64,000 nucleotides of DNA from Tritrichomonas musculus (taxonomy: Eukaryota; Parabasalia; Tritrichomonadida; Tritrichomonadidae). The DNA lies in NCBI GenBank assembly GCA_039105265.1, contig JAPFFF010000002.1:7998001-8062000 (forward strand), written 5' to 3'. Positions within the stretch are counted from its first letter, which is position 1, and every line of letters starts with the position of its first letter. The notes below the pieces were generated by a model. That model ran no database searches and had not been told where the DNA came from. It saw nothing but the letters and a program-made list of their open reading frames with translations. Both the position numbers and the translations under genes were made by a program. Positions 42,047 to 52,100 of the stretch are shown in pieces.

Positions 42047-43477
42047 ATGAGTTACCGCAGAGATATCCAAGTGAATGAACAGACCCATTTACCGCTTGAA
42101 ACGACGTATAACTCGTCAATAGATGGAGTCGTAGATGAAGTCTACCCTAACAGGATCCATTTTCAGTATCCACCTGAATGGCATACCTCTAACGTAGACG
42201 AGAAGATCATCGGTATCAGAGCCATCCATCTCAAACGCAAAAGCAGGACAGTTCGATTCTTTCTATACGTCAGGAAGTACAAGAAGGATGAGTTCGAAGA
42301 CAATAAGGATCACGGAAGATCCGAATACGCGCTTCGGTTGATGGATGAAATAGCAGACGATCTTCCTGATGATTTCTGGTGGTTTATCGAGAAGAAAGAG
42401 AACAAAGAACTACACCAGATCATCAACGAGGCTTCTCGAGCGAAGTACAGTAAAACCTACTATTATCTGGACAAATCCCAACGATTTGACATCATGATTT
42501 CGACCCTGAATTACGCTCAAGTGTACCAATTCCTGTCATACTCGTTCTCTAGTGAGGAACGTAGGCGTATCGATAATCAAACAAACAACAACAGCTCACT
42601 TGAAGAACGTGCCGAGATCCAGTTATCGAAAATGAAAGCCGAAGACGTCGGCGTGTTTCGAATCCCTATTCAGATCACGATTGACGAAGACGACTCATGG
42701 GAAGACATCTCTGACAAGTTCATGGGATGTATCTCTAATGCTAGCCTATATGAGTATATCCGTTCTAAGGTGATCAAGGCTAACGATGACGAAGTGGTGA
42801 TAAAGCTGACTGAATTGAATTCCATTCGCGACGATTACGACTTGATGATACTGCGCAGTGATGAGTTTCTCGAAAACCCGATTCCGTTCTTCGTTACGAG
42901 TGACGACATCATAGTCAACAACGATTCCAAGCATATGAAACAACTCATAATCGAGCAGCCCGATAACATACTGATCAATAACGATTACTATTGCGATTAC
43001 TTGATCACTCCAATCAACGATTCCTCCTACACAAAGGTTTATTCGACACCCGAGCCTGAGATGCGCAGCTCCATATATCCGTATCTGCGTAATACCCATG
43101 AAGTAGACTTCGACGAAGGACGCTTCATTCACGGCTCCGATACACGAAACTTCCTGAACATCGGCCCCAATCCGAATCAAAACCATGTCGGATACACCAA
43201 CGTGTACCATCGGAATCTGCGCTTCTGCAACATCAGAACCGATTTGGATTGTCGAATAGCTGCCTCATTCGCAAGTCAATCGAACCATAACATCATCGGA
43301 TGTACTAACGAGACTTTCGAGAACATCAAGTACTACAAGATCAACGATAACGGTAATTCGTTCTGGATAGAGTGTTACGACAACGATGATATCAATATCC
43401 CGATCAACTTCAACAATGATGTGGTCCTGACAATGGATGTTGTGTTCCTGCAGAACCGGAAGCTACTGTACTCTTAA
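42047..43477 (+). CDS. Polinton protein of unknown role, possibly a minor virion protein
   Basis: 476 residues, with ATG in CTAAATG. The protein has a Tyr/Asp/Asn-rich, beta-leaning composition. The N terminus has YNSSIDGVVDEVYPNRIHFQ and a basic strand IRAIHLKRKSRTVRFFLYVR. The C terminus ends in VVLTMDVVFLQNRKLLYS, similar in style to the last strands of jelly-roll proteins. It is the first gene of the rightward block, 10 bp ahead of the integrase, so it is probably co-expressed with integrase, ATPase and capsid genes. A minor capsid or vertex role is possible, but I cannot place it in a named Polinton family. Confidence 0.6.
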   Translation: MSYRRDIQVNEQTHLPLETTYNSSIDGVVDEVYPNRIHFQYPPEWHTSNVDEKIIGIRAIHLKRKSRTVRFFLYVRKYKKDEFEDNKDHGRSEYALRLMDEIADDLPDDFWWFIEKKENKELHQIINEASRAKYSKTYYYLDKSQRFDIMISTLNYAQVYQFLSYSFSSEERRRIDNQTNNNSSLEERAEIQLSKMKAEDVGVFRIPIQITIDEDDSWEDISDKFMGCISNASLYEYIRSKVIKANDDEVVIKLTELNSIRDDYDLMILRSDEFLENPIPFFVTSDDIIVNNDSKHMKQLIIEQPDNILINNDYYCDYLITPINDSSYTKVYSTPEPEMRSSIYPYLRNTHEVDFDEGRFIHGSDTRNFLNIGPNPNQNHVGYTNVYHRNLRFCNIRTDLDCRIAASFASQSNHNIIGCTNETFENIKYYKINDNGNSFWIECYDNDDINIPINFNNDVVLTMDVVFLQNRKLLYS

Positions 43478-43487
43478 TCCATCGTAA

Positions 43488-44561
43488 ATGAGCCGCATCA
43501 AGTTCAAGACCATTGATGAAGTGTATGCCAAGTACCCGACCAATACGATATCCAAGTTCAAGAGAATCGCTAATAGGTATGGCTTTACTGATGATGAAGC
43601 TAAGGAGTTTCTGAGTAACAGAGTCGTTCACGATCAGCACGTTCCAGCGACCAAATTCATGCACATCTATTCGAAGATCCGGCATGGCTTCCAGATGGAT
43701 ACATTCATTGACAACCCCAATTACTTGATGCTCATCAACATCAATACCCGAAAGGCTTACGCGTATGAGATGAACGGTAAGGGAGCCAGGGAAGTGCTGA
43801 GATCGTTAAACGAGTTCATTAAGGTAGAACCCGAATGTAAGTCCATTGAATCCGATGAAGATACGGCCTATTTATCGAAATCCGTCCTCGACTTCATGAG
43901 AGAACACGACATCGTCTATACAACCACAACGGATAATGACCATAACAAACTCGGTATCATCAATCGATTCATGAGGACCATTCGTGACATGAAAGCTAAC
44001 GAACCTTCCGCTGATGCGCTATCCTTAGTGGAGTCCTATAACGACATGCCTCACCGATCTCTCGATTACAAGTCCCCTAACGACATTACCGAAGAAGATG
44101 AGTTGGAGTATATCGATAAGATGAGTCATCAGGAGAGTCCATACAAGTTCGAACCTGGCGACTTCGTCAGAGTAGTTCTCGATAAGAGTCCGTTAACGAA
44201 GCACCGTTCCAATCTATCTAAGCAGTCCTACATCGTCGACTCCAAAGGCGGCAACCAATTCGTGATCCGTTCTAGCGATGGTTCCGTGGATACTCTACCG
44301 GGATATAGGCTCGTGAAGGCTGCTAAGAACGTTCCGTTAGCGACGACCATTAAGAACGGCAAACGCGGTATCGTTAAGGAGATTCGATCGTATAATCAGA
44401 AACGAGACACCTACACGATTACGTACGAGGATTCCGACGTGGCAGATACCATCAAAGCGAAGAACATGCGGGAAGGTCATCCAACGAAATTATCGACTAT
44501 GGAGCGTCAGTACTGGGTTAACCGAAAACGGATTCCCGATCAGATAAGGAAGTTCATTTAA
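43488..44561 (+). CDS. Polinton integrase (RVE family)
   Basis: 357 residues, with ATG in GTAAATG. Retroviral-type integrases join the element's ends to target DNA. The N terminus is helical. The RVE core includes FQMDTF (about residue 70), a second acidic cluster ESDEDTAYLS near 122, and the LGIINRFMRTIRD helix near 155, then PHRSLDYKSPND, typical of the end of the core. The C terminus (about 275-357) has SH3/chromo-like segments (IKNGKRGIVKEIRSY, DTYTITYEDSDVADTIKA). It lies between the 42047 gene and the packaging ATPase with gaps of only 10 bp, a compact viral-type layout. Confidence 0.9.
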   Translation: MSRIKFKTIDEVYAKYPTNTISKFKRIANRYGFTDDEAKEFLSNRVVHDQHVPATKFMHIYSKIRHGFQMDTFIDNPNYLMLININTRKAYAYEMNGKGAREVLRSLNEFIKVEPECKSIESDEDTAYLSKSVLDFMREHDIVYTTTTDNDHNKLGIINRFMRTIRDMKANEPSADALSLVESYNDMPHRSLDYKSPNDITEEDELEYIDKMSHQESPYKFEPGDFVRVVLDKSPLTKHRSNLSKQSYIVDSKGGNQFVIRSSDGSVDTLPGYRLVKAAKNVPLATTIKNGKRGIVKEIRSYNQKRDTYTITYEDSDVADTIKAKNMREGHPTKLSTMERQYWVNRKRIPDQIRKFI

Positions 44562-44571
44562 CGTCTCGTAA

Positions 44572-45423
44572 ATGAGTGAGATCAAGAAGGTTGAAGAGCT
44601 TATCGAAGATTCGTTACGGAAGAACCAACGGGACATCGAGATGGCCCTCATTAAACCCCTCGCTCCTGAATACCCATTTTCGACAAACGGTATCTACTTC
44701 CTTATCGGCAAGATGGGAGCAGGTAAATCGTTCTGGATATGGCGTCACATCATGATAACGGAACGTCTATTCAAGAAACCGTATTACAGTAAGATCATCT
44801 TCTGCTCGACGTCAGGGAAGCTCGATAAGACCGCTGAAGTGTTATCCAAGAACGTGAAGACCCCTATCGAGTACGTCAAAGAAGACGACCTTCTCCCATA
44901 CCTCAAACGACATCTCAGACGGAAACTCAAATACTATGCAATGGTGAAGCACGTCCTATCTAAGATGGTCGAAGCGAATGAAGAGATGGCGAGAATCATC
45001 TCCAAGCATTCGTTAAACGAGATCGAAGACAGAATCGCCTATATAGCGAGTAAGCTCGTTCAGTACCAGACCGCTTCGTACCCTTACAATACGTTGCTCG
45101 TTCTCGATGACGCTGCTGGATCTCCGTTACTCAAGAACGGTAACAGCGAACTCTGTCGACTACTCACCAAGACGAGACACTTCAACCTAACCTGCATCAT
45201 AGCTGTTCAGACGCTCCGCTTCGTTCATCTCAACGTTAAGAGGTTAGCCACAGACATCATCTGTTACAGCGGTTTCAGTAAAGAAGACTTCACAGCGATG
45301 CTTCAACAGACACCAAACAATCTCGATATCAAGTCGACGACATCCGAATACCTTAACCATAAGGGCCAGCATGACCGATTCATCATCAACATCGTTGCCA
45401 ACGAAGCACACTTCGAAGAGTAA
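44572..45423 (+). CDS. Polinton genome-packaging ATPase (A32/FtsK-HerA type)
   Basis: 283 residues, with ATG in GTAAATG. The Walker A motif GKMGAGKS is at residues 46-53 and Walker B LLVLDD at 175-180. A likely arginine/sensor region AVQTLRFVHLNVKRLATD lies near 220. This is the size and motif layout of the ATPases that pump DNA into capsids in Polintons, virophages and large DNA viruses. It lies in the middle of the rightward block, beside integrase and upstream of the small virion proteins and major capsid gene. Confidence 0.92.
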   Translation: MSEIKKVEELIEDSLRKNQRDIEMALIKPLAPEYPFSTNGIYFLIGKMGAGKSFWIWRHIMITERLFKKPYYSKIIFCSTSGKLDKTAEVLSKNVKTPIEYVKEDDLLPYLKRHLRRKLKYYAMVKHVLSKMVEANEEMARIISKHSLNEIEDRIAYIASKLVQYQTASYPYNTLLVLDDAAGSPLLKNGNSELCRLLTKTRHFNLTCIIAVQTLRFVHLNVKRLATDIICYSGFSKEDFTAMLQQTPNNLDIKSTTSEYLNHKGQHDRFIINIVANEAHFEE

Positions 45424-45452
45424 ACCCGATGTATTTTTGTTTCACATAAACC

Positions 45453-45857
45453 ATGGGGTTCAAGAGTTTCATCACTAACGGTTGGAATCGCCTGAAGAAC
45501 GATGTCCATCAAGGACTTATCGGCGCAAAGAACGTCGCTCATAGAGTCTGGAGTGCTACCAAGAAAGGGCTTATCGGTGCCAAGAACTACGCGATGAGTA
45601 ATCCTAAGGCCGTCGGTACCATGTTACATGCGATCACTCCTTTCGCGACTGCATTCAATCCGACATTAGGGGCTATCACGTCAGCAGGTGCCAACATCTT
45701 CAGTCACATGCCGAAAGGTTCCGTTACGGATAAGATCGTGAAGATCAGTGAGCAGTTCGCTCGCGGGGAATTGAAGCCAAGCGGATCGACGACAGCACAA
45801 GCGGCAGCAGATTCCAGAAAGAAGTCGACTAAGGCGATTCCGTTTAGAGGTCTTTAA
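45453..45857 (+). CDS. Small virion-like protein with amphipathic segments
   Basis: 134 residues beginning MGFKSFITNGWNRL. The GLIGAKN word occurs twice, about 23 residues apart, in two amphipathic helices. A longer Ala/Gly-rich hydrophobic segment follows (VGTMLHAITPFATAFNPTLG). The C terminus is basic and ends FRGL. Size, charge and amphipathic helices resemble adenovirus pVI-type or Polinton PX-type proteins that disrupt membranes during entry. This is based on composition and position, not sequence identity. An upstream ATTTTTGTTTCACATAAACC word precedes the ATG. Confidence 0.65.
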   Translation: MGFKSFITNGWNRLKNDVHQGLIGAKNVAHRVWSATKKGLIGAKNYAMSNPKAVGTMLHAITPFATAFNPTLGAITSAGANIFSHMPKGSVTDKIVKISEQFARGELKPSGSTTAQAAADSRKKSTKAIPFRGL

Positions 45858-45867
45858 CGGCCCATAA

Positions 45868-46068
45868 ATGAGTGGAGCCCGCACTAATGCATATCGTTCA
45901 AGCAATTCCGTTATCGTATCTGGTCCTGGCACTATGTATAACGAAGTCACTAGACCGAGATCAACTTCAGTACAATACCATAGTAATACCAACACTCACG
46001 ACGTAACGGTGCCATATATCAGAACTCGTAAATCGAAGTCTAAACCACGCAAAAACAAACGTAGGTGA
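45868..46068 (+). CDS. Very basic small core-like protein
   Basis: 66 residues, with ATG in ATAAATG. The first 50 residues are Ser/Thr/Asn-rich and the C terminus is almost all Arg/Lys (RTRKSKSKPRKNKRR). Protamine-like peptides of this kind condense DNA inside the capsids of adenoviruses and Polintons. It starts 11 bp after the preceding gene. The short length leaves some doubt, but the start context and charge pattern fit a real gene. Confidence 0.6.
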   Translation: MSGARTNAYRSSNSVIVSGPGTMYNEVTRPRSTSVQYHSNTNTHDVTVPYIRTRKSKSKPRKNKRR

Positions 46069-46102
46069 GTATTGACAGTGAGGATATTTTTGTCCAAACT
46101 AA

Positions 46103-46711
46103 ATGAGTAAGTACGTCCGCGGAGTGAAACGAAATCAGATCATCCAGCGATGGATACAAGGTATCGATGACCCCGATTACGAAGTGTTCCCGACGAAGAA
46201 AGAAGGGAAGTATATCGTGAAGTTAAGGGAGAAGAGTGAGCCCGAAAATGGGTCCCTCGAGAATGAACCCGAAATTGAGTCCAAGAATGAATCCGAGCCC
46301 GAAAACGCTACTACGGAAATTCCCACAGTCGAGATATCACCCGAAAACGGGTCCCGCGGAATTCCGCTCCACCAGATATCACCCGAAAACGAGCCTCCAG
46401 TCGCAGCAAAACCTCGATCGCGAAGCACAGTCCCTCGAGACTCGACAATTAATCTCGAGATACTCGAACAGTTACGTAACCTCGGTGAAGAGCTCCGCAA
46501 CGATCGCTTCAAGAAAGAGCAGAAACAGTACATCAAGCACGTCGTCAACAAAGAGTTATCGAAGTCCCGTATACGTAGTCGATACGTCCCAGACATGTTC
46601 CCCGAGAATGAACCCGAACCGGAACAACCTGAGCCAGTTTGCCAAGCAAACCTAGCTCCGCTAGAGCCCGTCAATGAACAACCCCTATTTCGATCTCGTA
46701 TACGACGTTGA
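46103..46711 (+). CDS. Pro/Glu-rich Polinton protein with PEN repeats
   Basis: 202 residues, with ATG in CTAAATG and an ATTTTTGTCC word 20 bp before it. A structured N-terminal piece (VRGVKRNQIIQRWIQGIDDP) is followed by a disordered region. There PEN occurs about six times (SPENGS, EPENAT, SPENEP), then a charged helix with ILEQLRNLGEELRNDRFKKE, and a Pro/Glu tail ending FRSRIRR. It stands directly before the major capsid gene, a place where scaffold or cement proteins are common. No named family is recognised. Confidence 0.6.
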   Translation: MSKYVRGVKRNQIIQRWIQGIDDPDYEVFPTKKEGKYIVKLREKSEPENGSLENEPEIESKNESEPENATTEIPTVEISPENGSRGIPLHQISPENEPPVAAKPRSRSTVPRDSTINLEILEQLRNLGEELRNDRFKKEQKQYIKHVVNKELSKSRIRSRYVPDMFPENEPEPEQPEPVCQANLAPLEPVNEQPLFRSRIRR

Positions 46712-46757
46712 ACGTGAATCCGCCATCAACGACCCCCTTATTTTTCTTTCACCTTAA

Positions 46758-48335
46758 ATGACGTTCAACAACGAAGTCTTCCATAAGACATCAGCTGAGG
46801 TCAATACCCAGGTAGCCAGCTATTTCGATATAGTCGATAATGCTATTGCCATGTCCGATACTAACAAGAAGTACGTTATCGACGCCCAAGCATCATACAG
46901 TCCTTCAGCACCCATTCATGCAGGTTCGTTCACGACATTCATCATCAGCCCTACTTGTGATAACACCGCCGACATCTATAACGGTTTCATCAAAGCCAAC
47001 ATGAAGATCGATGTCGACTTAAATATTGCCCCAACAACCGCATTAAACGCCATAAACGGTCATGACTTTAATGGACTATGGGTTGGGTTCAAAGACGCCA
47101 TGGATGCTGTCGAGAAGTATGAGATCTTAGCGAACGGTATCTCTATCTATACCCAGAACTTTGGCCCTGAAGAATCATTCCTAACTGCATGTGGCGCCAA
47201 CGAAGCATCTAAACGAGGTGACGTTTACTCCAAGGTTCGTCATAAAGACATCTTTAAGCACAAATTCGATCAAGCTCGATGCGGGTTCTTCATCGAACTT
47301 CGTAACGCGCAAACAGCTTACCCTAATATCACTATTCCATTGAAGATCGATCTCCGTCGATTCCTGCCCCTCAGCAACATCAAGTACTTACCATCGTTCG
47401 CAGGTAAGCTCGAACTCAAGATCATGTTCGGCACCCAGGGTCTCGTATACTGTCCATGTGGACTGTCTGACGATGCGATCCACGACCCAGTTCATTGTGT
47501 ATATACGCTTGCCCCAATCAGTAACGAGTTCATTCAGATCGGTACGCAATCAACTATATGGATTACCGATAACGGCGGTAACAACATTGCTGCCGGAGCC
47601 CGTATCCTCAACGTTAGACGCAATTACGAGATACATGACTGCTACAGCGTTATCCCTAACTTCGGTATTGACGGAGATATCTATCAAGCACTCGTTCAAC
47701 GATACACTCAACAAGAACTCATCTTCCCCACCCAGATTCTGACATTCACATCGATGAGTAAGACAATAGGTGCCGGACACGGATCTACGACGCAGACAAT
47801 CACTCCCCGATTCGTCGACTCCATCTTCTTCCTATTCCCCTTAACAGCCAACCATCACACCGTATTCAAGAACCCATTGTTCACCAACTTCCAGTTGAGG
47901 TGCGGCGGTTACGGAGTCGTCCCAACCATCCCATTCGCGACAAATGGTTCAGATCCCATGTTCATCGAGTTGTGTCAGAATGCTATGAACGTCAATGGAG
48001 AACAAACAGGGTTCAACAAAGAGGTCGTTCAGTCACTAACCAACACAGAAGACTGTCGACCATCCATCGGTAGGGTCAGTCATGATAAGACATCCTTCTT
48101 CATCGGACTTCCAACAGAGACCGATAACACATTCCAACAGGGACAGACATCAAACACTCCAATCACTTACGAAATCGTATGCGATATACCTATAGGTGGT
48201 AATTGGTATACCACCAACGTCACGACCCCACCTATCATGGGCTTGCTTCAAGACACCGTCATATCCATTCATGTACAGCCTAATGGTATGCCACCCGTCG
48301 TTGAGATCGGCAGCTATGACATCACGAGCAGGTGA
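46758..48335 (+). CDS. Polinton major capsid protein (double jelly roll)
   Basis: 525 residues, with ATG in TTAAATG preceded by ATTTTTCTTTCACC. The size and beta-rich pattern fit the double-jelly-roll capsid proteins of Polintons, virophages and adenovirus relatives, which form trimeric capsomers. Telling stretches are NITIPLKIDLRRFLPLSNIK, then YLPSFAGKLELKIMFGTQGL near residue 220, at the end of the first barrel. Later come MSKTIGAGHGSTTQTITPRF and FIGLPTETDNTFQQGQ. The gene follows the ATPase and small virion genes, the usual family neighbourhood. The sequence reads open from end to end. Confidence 0.85.
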   Translation: MTFNNEVFHKTSAEVNTQVASYFDIVDNAIAMSDTNKKYVIDAQASYSPSAPIHAGSFTTFIISPTCDNTADIYNGFIKANMKIDVDLNIAPTTALNAINGHDFNGLWVGFKDAMDAVEKYEILANGISIYTQNFGPEESFLTACGANEASKRGDVYSKVRHKDIFKHKFDQARCGFFIELRNAQTAYPNITIPLKIDLRRFLPLSNIKYLPSFAGKLELKIMFGTQGLVYCPCGLSDDAIHDPVHCVYTLAPISNEFIQIGTQSTIWITDNGGNNIAAGARILNVRRNYEIHDCYSVIPNFGIDGDIYQALVQRYTQQELIFPTQILTFTSMSKTIGAGHGSTTQTITPRFVDSIFFLFPLTANHHTVFKNPLFTNFQLRCGGYGVVPTIPFATNGSDPMFIELCQNAMNVNGEQTGFNKEVVQSLTNTEDCRPSIGRVSHDKTSFFIGLPTETDNTFQQGQTSNTPITYEIVCDIPIGGNWYTTNVTTPPIMGLLQDTVISIHVQPNGMPPVVEIGSYDITSR

Positions 48336-48531
48336 GTTTATCGACCCTGAAATGTCGAGCAGGTCAGTTCAAGTGATGTCTCATAAGCAACACACAACAC
48401 CGAATCCTCCTATAACCCAACCTAAATGTGTTCATCCACCGACACATACCAAAGAGAACCTTTCTCAGTCATCGAGACGCGTCAACGCTAAGCAGTTAGT
48501 GGTGTTCAAAGACGACGTGAACTCCTATTGA
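48316..48531 (+). CDS. Possible small gene overlapping the capsid gene end
   Basis: 71 codons starting inside the last codons of the capsid gene in another frame. The product is Ser/Pro/His-rich (TTPNPPITQPKCVHPPTHTK) with a basic C-terminal half. It fills the otherwise empty 240 bp before the next gene. There is no start-site word like those of the other genes, so it may be chance. Confidence 0.25.
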   Translation: MTSRAGEFIDPEMSSRSVQVMSHKQHTTPNPPITQPKCVHPPTHTKENLSQSSRRVNAKQLVVFKDDVNSY

Positions 48532-48573
48532 CCGATCCCTACTGGGGATTCATCTCATTTTTCTGCCCCAGAA

Positions 48574-49095
48574 ATGATTAAGAAGAGGAACCTCAACACT
48601 GGAGTCAATGCGAACGTATCCCTTGAACCGACATCGGCATCACAGTCGAATAACAACATCAATAACAACATCTTCATCAACAAGCGCGACGACGGGAAGG
48701 AAGACATCGTTATCACCCGTGAACTACCGATCGCGCCAGAAGAACCCGTTGTCAACACCGACGTCCGATCACTCATTCTCGAGACCTACGCGAAGATACT
48801 ACTCGATCAAGACAAAGCCCTCATCAGTAACCTCGTCAGCAAACGGACCATCATCGTACCTATCCAAGACCTCGCCTCAATCATCAAATCGGTTACAGGC
48901 GGCAACGTCGAGATCTACACTGATGACAACCCTGGATGTTGCGTCGCTAAGGTATCACCGATACAGAAGGTCGATGCCATTAAGATCGTAACTGAGTCCG
49001 GAGAGATAGTCACCGACTTCAAACAAGTCTACAACAAAGAGTTCAACGACCTCGTCAATGTATATCACTTATGTCTGAAGTACGTCGTCGTCTAA
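48574..49095 (+). CDS. Polinton protein of unknown function
   Basis: 173 residues, with ATG in GAAATG after a CATTTTTCTG word. The N terminus is Asn-rich (SQSNNNINNNIFINK). The remainder is an ordinary mixed alpha/beta sequence (RSLILETYAKILLDQDKALI, CCVAKVSPIQKVDAIKIVTE, FNDLVNVYHLCLKYVVV). It is the last gene of the rightward block and ends 25 bp from the convergent end of the large fibre-like gene. No domain is recognised. Confidence 0.6.
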   Translation: MIKKRNLNTGVNANVSLEPTSASQSNNNINNNIFINKRDDGKEDIVITRELPIAPEEPVVNTDVRSLILETYAKILLDQDKALISNLVSKRTIIVPIQDLASIIKSVTGGNVEIYTDDNPGCCVAKVSPIQKVDAIKIVTESGEIVTDFKQVYNKEFNDLVNVYHLCLKYVVV

Positions 49096-49120
49096 AAATA
49101 GTGTATCGTCATTTTTGGGC

Positions 49121-52100
49121 TCAGATCGATTCGAGTGCAGCTAATCGCGATTCCAACGCTGTGATGTAACTCCATAGTTGTTCGATTTGGCTATTCAACG
49201 CCAACGAATCATGATGATCACCGGTATCGGCACGTAAATTTCTATATTCTGATGGGTTCTTACCTTTATGTTTCACGAAACCTTTGATAGTGAACTCACC
49301 AGTACTGATATTCCAGTTTATCGTGTAGTCTTGAGATCTAAGTACGGCTTCAGTTCCATTCACGTTGTAAATCATTGTATGCGTATCACTGGCACTGGAA
49401 TTGGTTTTGAATATGAAGTCGAGATGTTCAGCACCATCATCAAATACGGCATCGACTACAATATGTGCACCTTCCGTGAAAGGGAGAATCGATGGTAATT
49501 TCAAAGTTCCAGTAACTCCTATCGTCAACGATGTCTTATCAGTAGAACAGTATGATAGATCGTCATATGCTCTGACATTGTCAACATCAATGCTTGGTAT
49601 CTCATCTTTACGTGCATATCCATCGAGATCGCCCATAGTAGCATAATCATCTGGCATCTCACTCTTCAGCATGTAGTCATCTAGGGTAGCAGCCTTAACA
49701 TAGTCCGTTGGTATCTCATCTTTACGTGCATATCCATCGAGATCGCCCAGCGTAGCATAATCATCTGGCATATCTGTCTTCAGGGCATAGTCACCCAACG
49801 ATGTCTTCAACGCGAACTTGTTATCACAGTCCATCTTGTCGTAGTACCCAGCTTCGACTTGATCCATTGACATGTAATTGGCTTCGAGATACTGCTGGAG
49901 ATCATTCACCATGGTCTTCGTCGCTACCTTATCCAACGCCGTGTTAACCTCGTCGACAGTCGGGAACTCATTCAACGTGGTTGTCAGTGATCTATCATTC
50001 TGTTCGAGTTGATCGTGTAGGGAATCTATCTTCTTCTGCATCGCGTCAACATCACACCTATACGCAATGTCGTTAGTAGTGAAGCTCAAATGTCTGACAG
50101 CAGTGTTCTCCTTGATCGTAATACTCATGACTTGAACGTTGAGCGGGTTCCCGATCGTAATTACCTTACCATTCATCGATGCTGTCGGGAATGTGTCCGT
50201 GCCAGTATACTGAGAGATAGCACCGTTGACGATCTTGATAGTAACCACGTTCTCTTCGTAATCGACGTCGTTGTATTCGCTTATCTTCCTCACCAGCAGT
50301 CTAGCTTTGATCGATCCATCTGTAATCGTGTCTTCAGCAATGAGTTGAATTGGATCTATCTTACCGAAAACATCGATGACGTCATCGCGAACCAACTCAC
50401 TCTCATGGATAGTATCTTCAACCGCAGTCGCTAGTGTCTTGATCATCGGCTTCATCGTGTGGCGGAATCGTTTGCAGACATCCATCGTCGATGTCAGTGT
50501 CATAGCCACCTTAGATGGATCATCTAGTTCATCCGTGAACGACATCTCGGTTATAGGTACGTACTCAGCATCACACCATTCGACGATCTTGTTGAGTCTA
50601 TCCGCGTTCGACATCTCCGTAGTAGCTGCCCTTCCAACCGGCATGGACATCATGTCCCCGAAGAACACGTCAGCACCTATGTCCGGCAACTCATCAGTAA
50701 GGGCTCCAGCCATGTCTTCAACTACGTCAGCTCCGACGTCGGTAACCTTCGTAACCGTATTCACCAACTCTCTAGCCACTCCTTTCGACGCGAATGACAG
50801 GGCCTTTCCAGCGACACCTATCCCAGTTGCACCCAACACGCATCCCGCAACACCTAGTGCGATACCGACATTCGCTTTCATATCGATCTTATCGACCTCT
50901 TTCTCGAGGTACTTCGTCTTGGCTTGCTGATCAACCATCTCCGAACTGAGGGCATCGACCTTGCTCTTCACCTCCTTGACATCGTAGGTGACTACATCAA
51001 CGTTGTTCGTTACTAGGTTCAAATCGGATCTCATGGTAGTGATGTTGTCAGCGGTGATGATCTTCGAGGACGTAATGTTAAAGTCCGTGTAGAGGGTAGT
51101 AGCCGCGTTCGGATTTGGGGATACCTCATAGAACTGTTGCTTGATGATGTACTCAAATGCGTTCGTCGATGGATCCCAGTTGACTTCATCTATCGGGTCT
51201 GTGTAGTCGTGACGGAGATAGAGAGTGATATCTCTGCCGGAGTCATTCTTCGATCGCATACTCCATGCATAACCAACCCTATCGACTGTATCCAAAGCAC
51301 CCTTTATGTCAGCGTATCCGTTGTCGTTGGTGCTTGCTCGATGAACTCCACCTTCGTCATCGAACGTGAATGATAACCTGTTGACGAGCTCTTGGCCAGG
51401 CAATGTCAGATCGAGGTATATCTGTTCAACGTCCCCTATCTTGAGTTTCGAAGTCGAGTAGTTCCCAATCGTACATGACACTGAGGCTAGATCGTAACCG
51501 TCCATCTTGACTGAAGAATCAGCTGTTGAGAACCCGATGCTCAGGCTGTAATCAGAACCCTTGACGACAGACCCGTCTTTGAACTTGATGTATGGTTCGT
51601 AAACGCCACCCTCGTCACGCATGCATGAATGTAGTAGCGAGTATGCAAGCCCCTTTGAGTTATCCGGAATGGCTCTACTGTTGAGGGTATCTCTCTTCAC
51701 GGCTATGATGCAACCTCTTGAACCGTAGTTATCCGGCTTTGGATCTCGTTTCTGGCACCTGCTGATGATCTTGCTTTGGAAGCGACCTTGAATGTCATCC
51801 CCGATCCACTTGCTACCGTCCCACGTCAACGACCATCTATTACCGAAACAGTACTCAGTGAACTTGAATGTCAGGTTAGTTGGGAGATCATACGTCTCGG
51901 GGATCTTGTAGACCATCTTGTAACACTCGCATTCATACTCCAGATCTGAGTCGTTGTACTTCACGTGTTCATCGTAACCGATCATCGTTGGACGATAGAA
52001 GTAGTAGACATCCGATTTCTGGAGCCTCAACGCGTTCTCAGCGTCGATGATATCGCATTTGATCACCGGTTTCCGTGCCACCAAGGCGTCATCGTTGAGT

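Noticed and set aside
46177-46674. 165-codon minus-strand Ser/Arg-rich frame and an overlapping plus-strand frame in the Polinton
   Set aside because: Both are shadows of the PEN-repeat gene, whose start context fits the other genes of the block.
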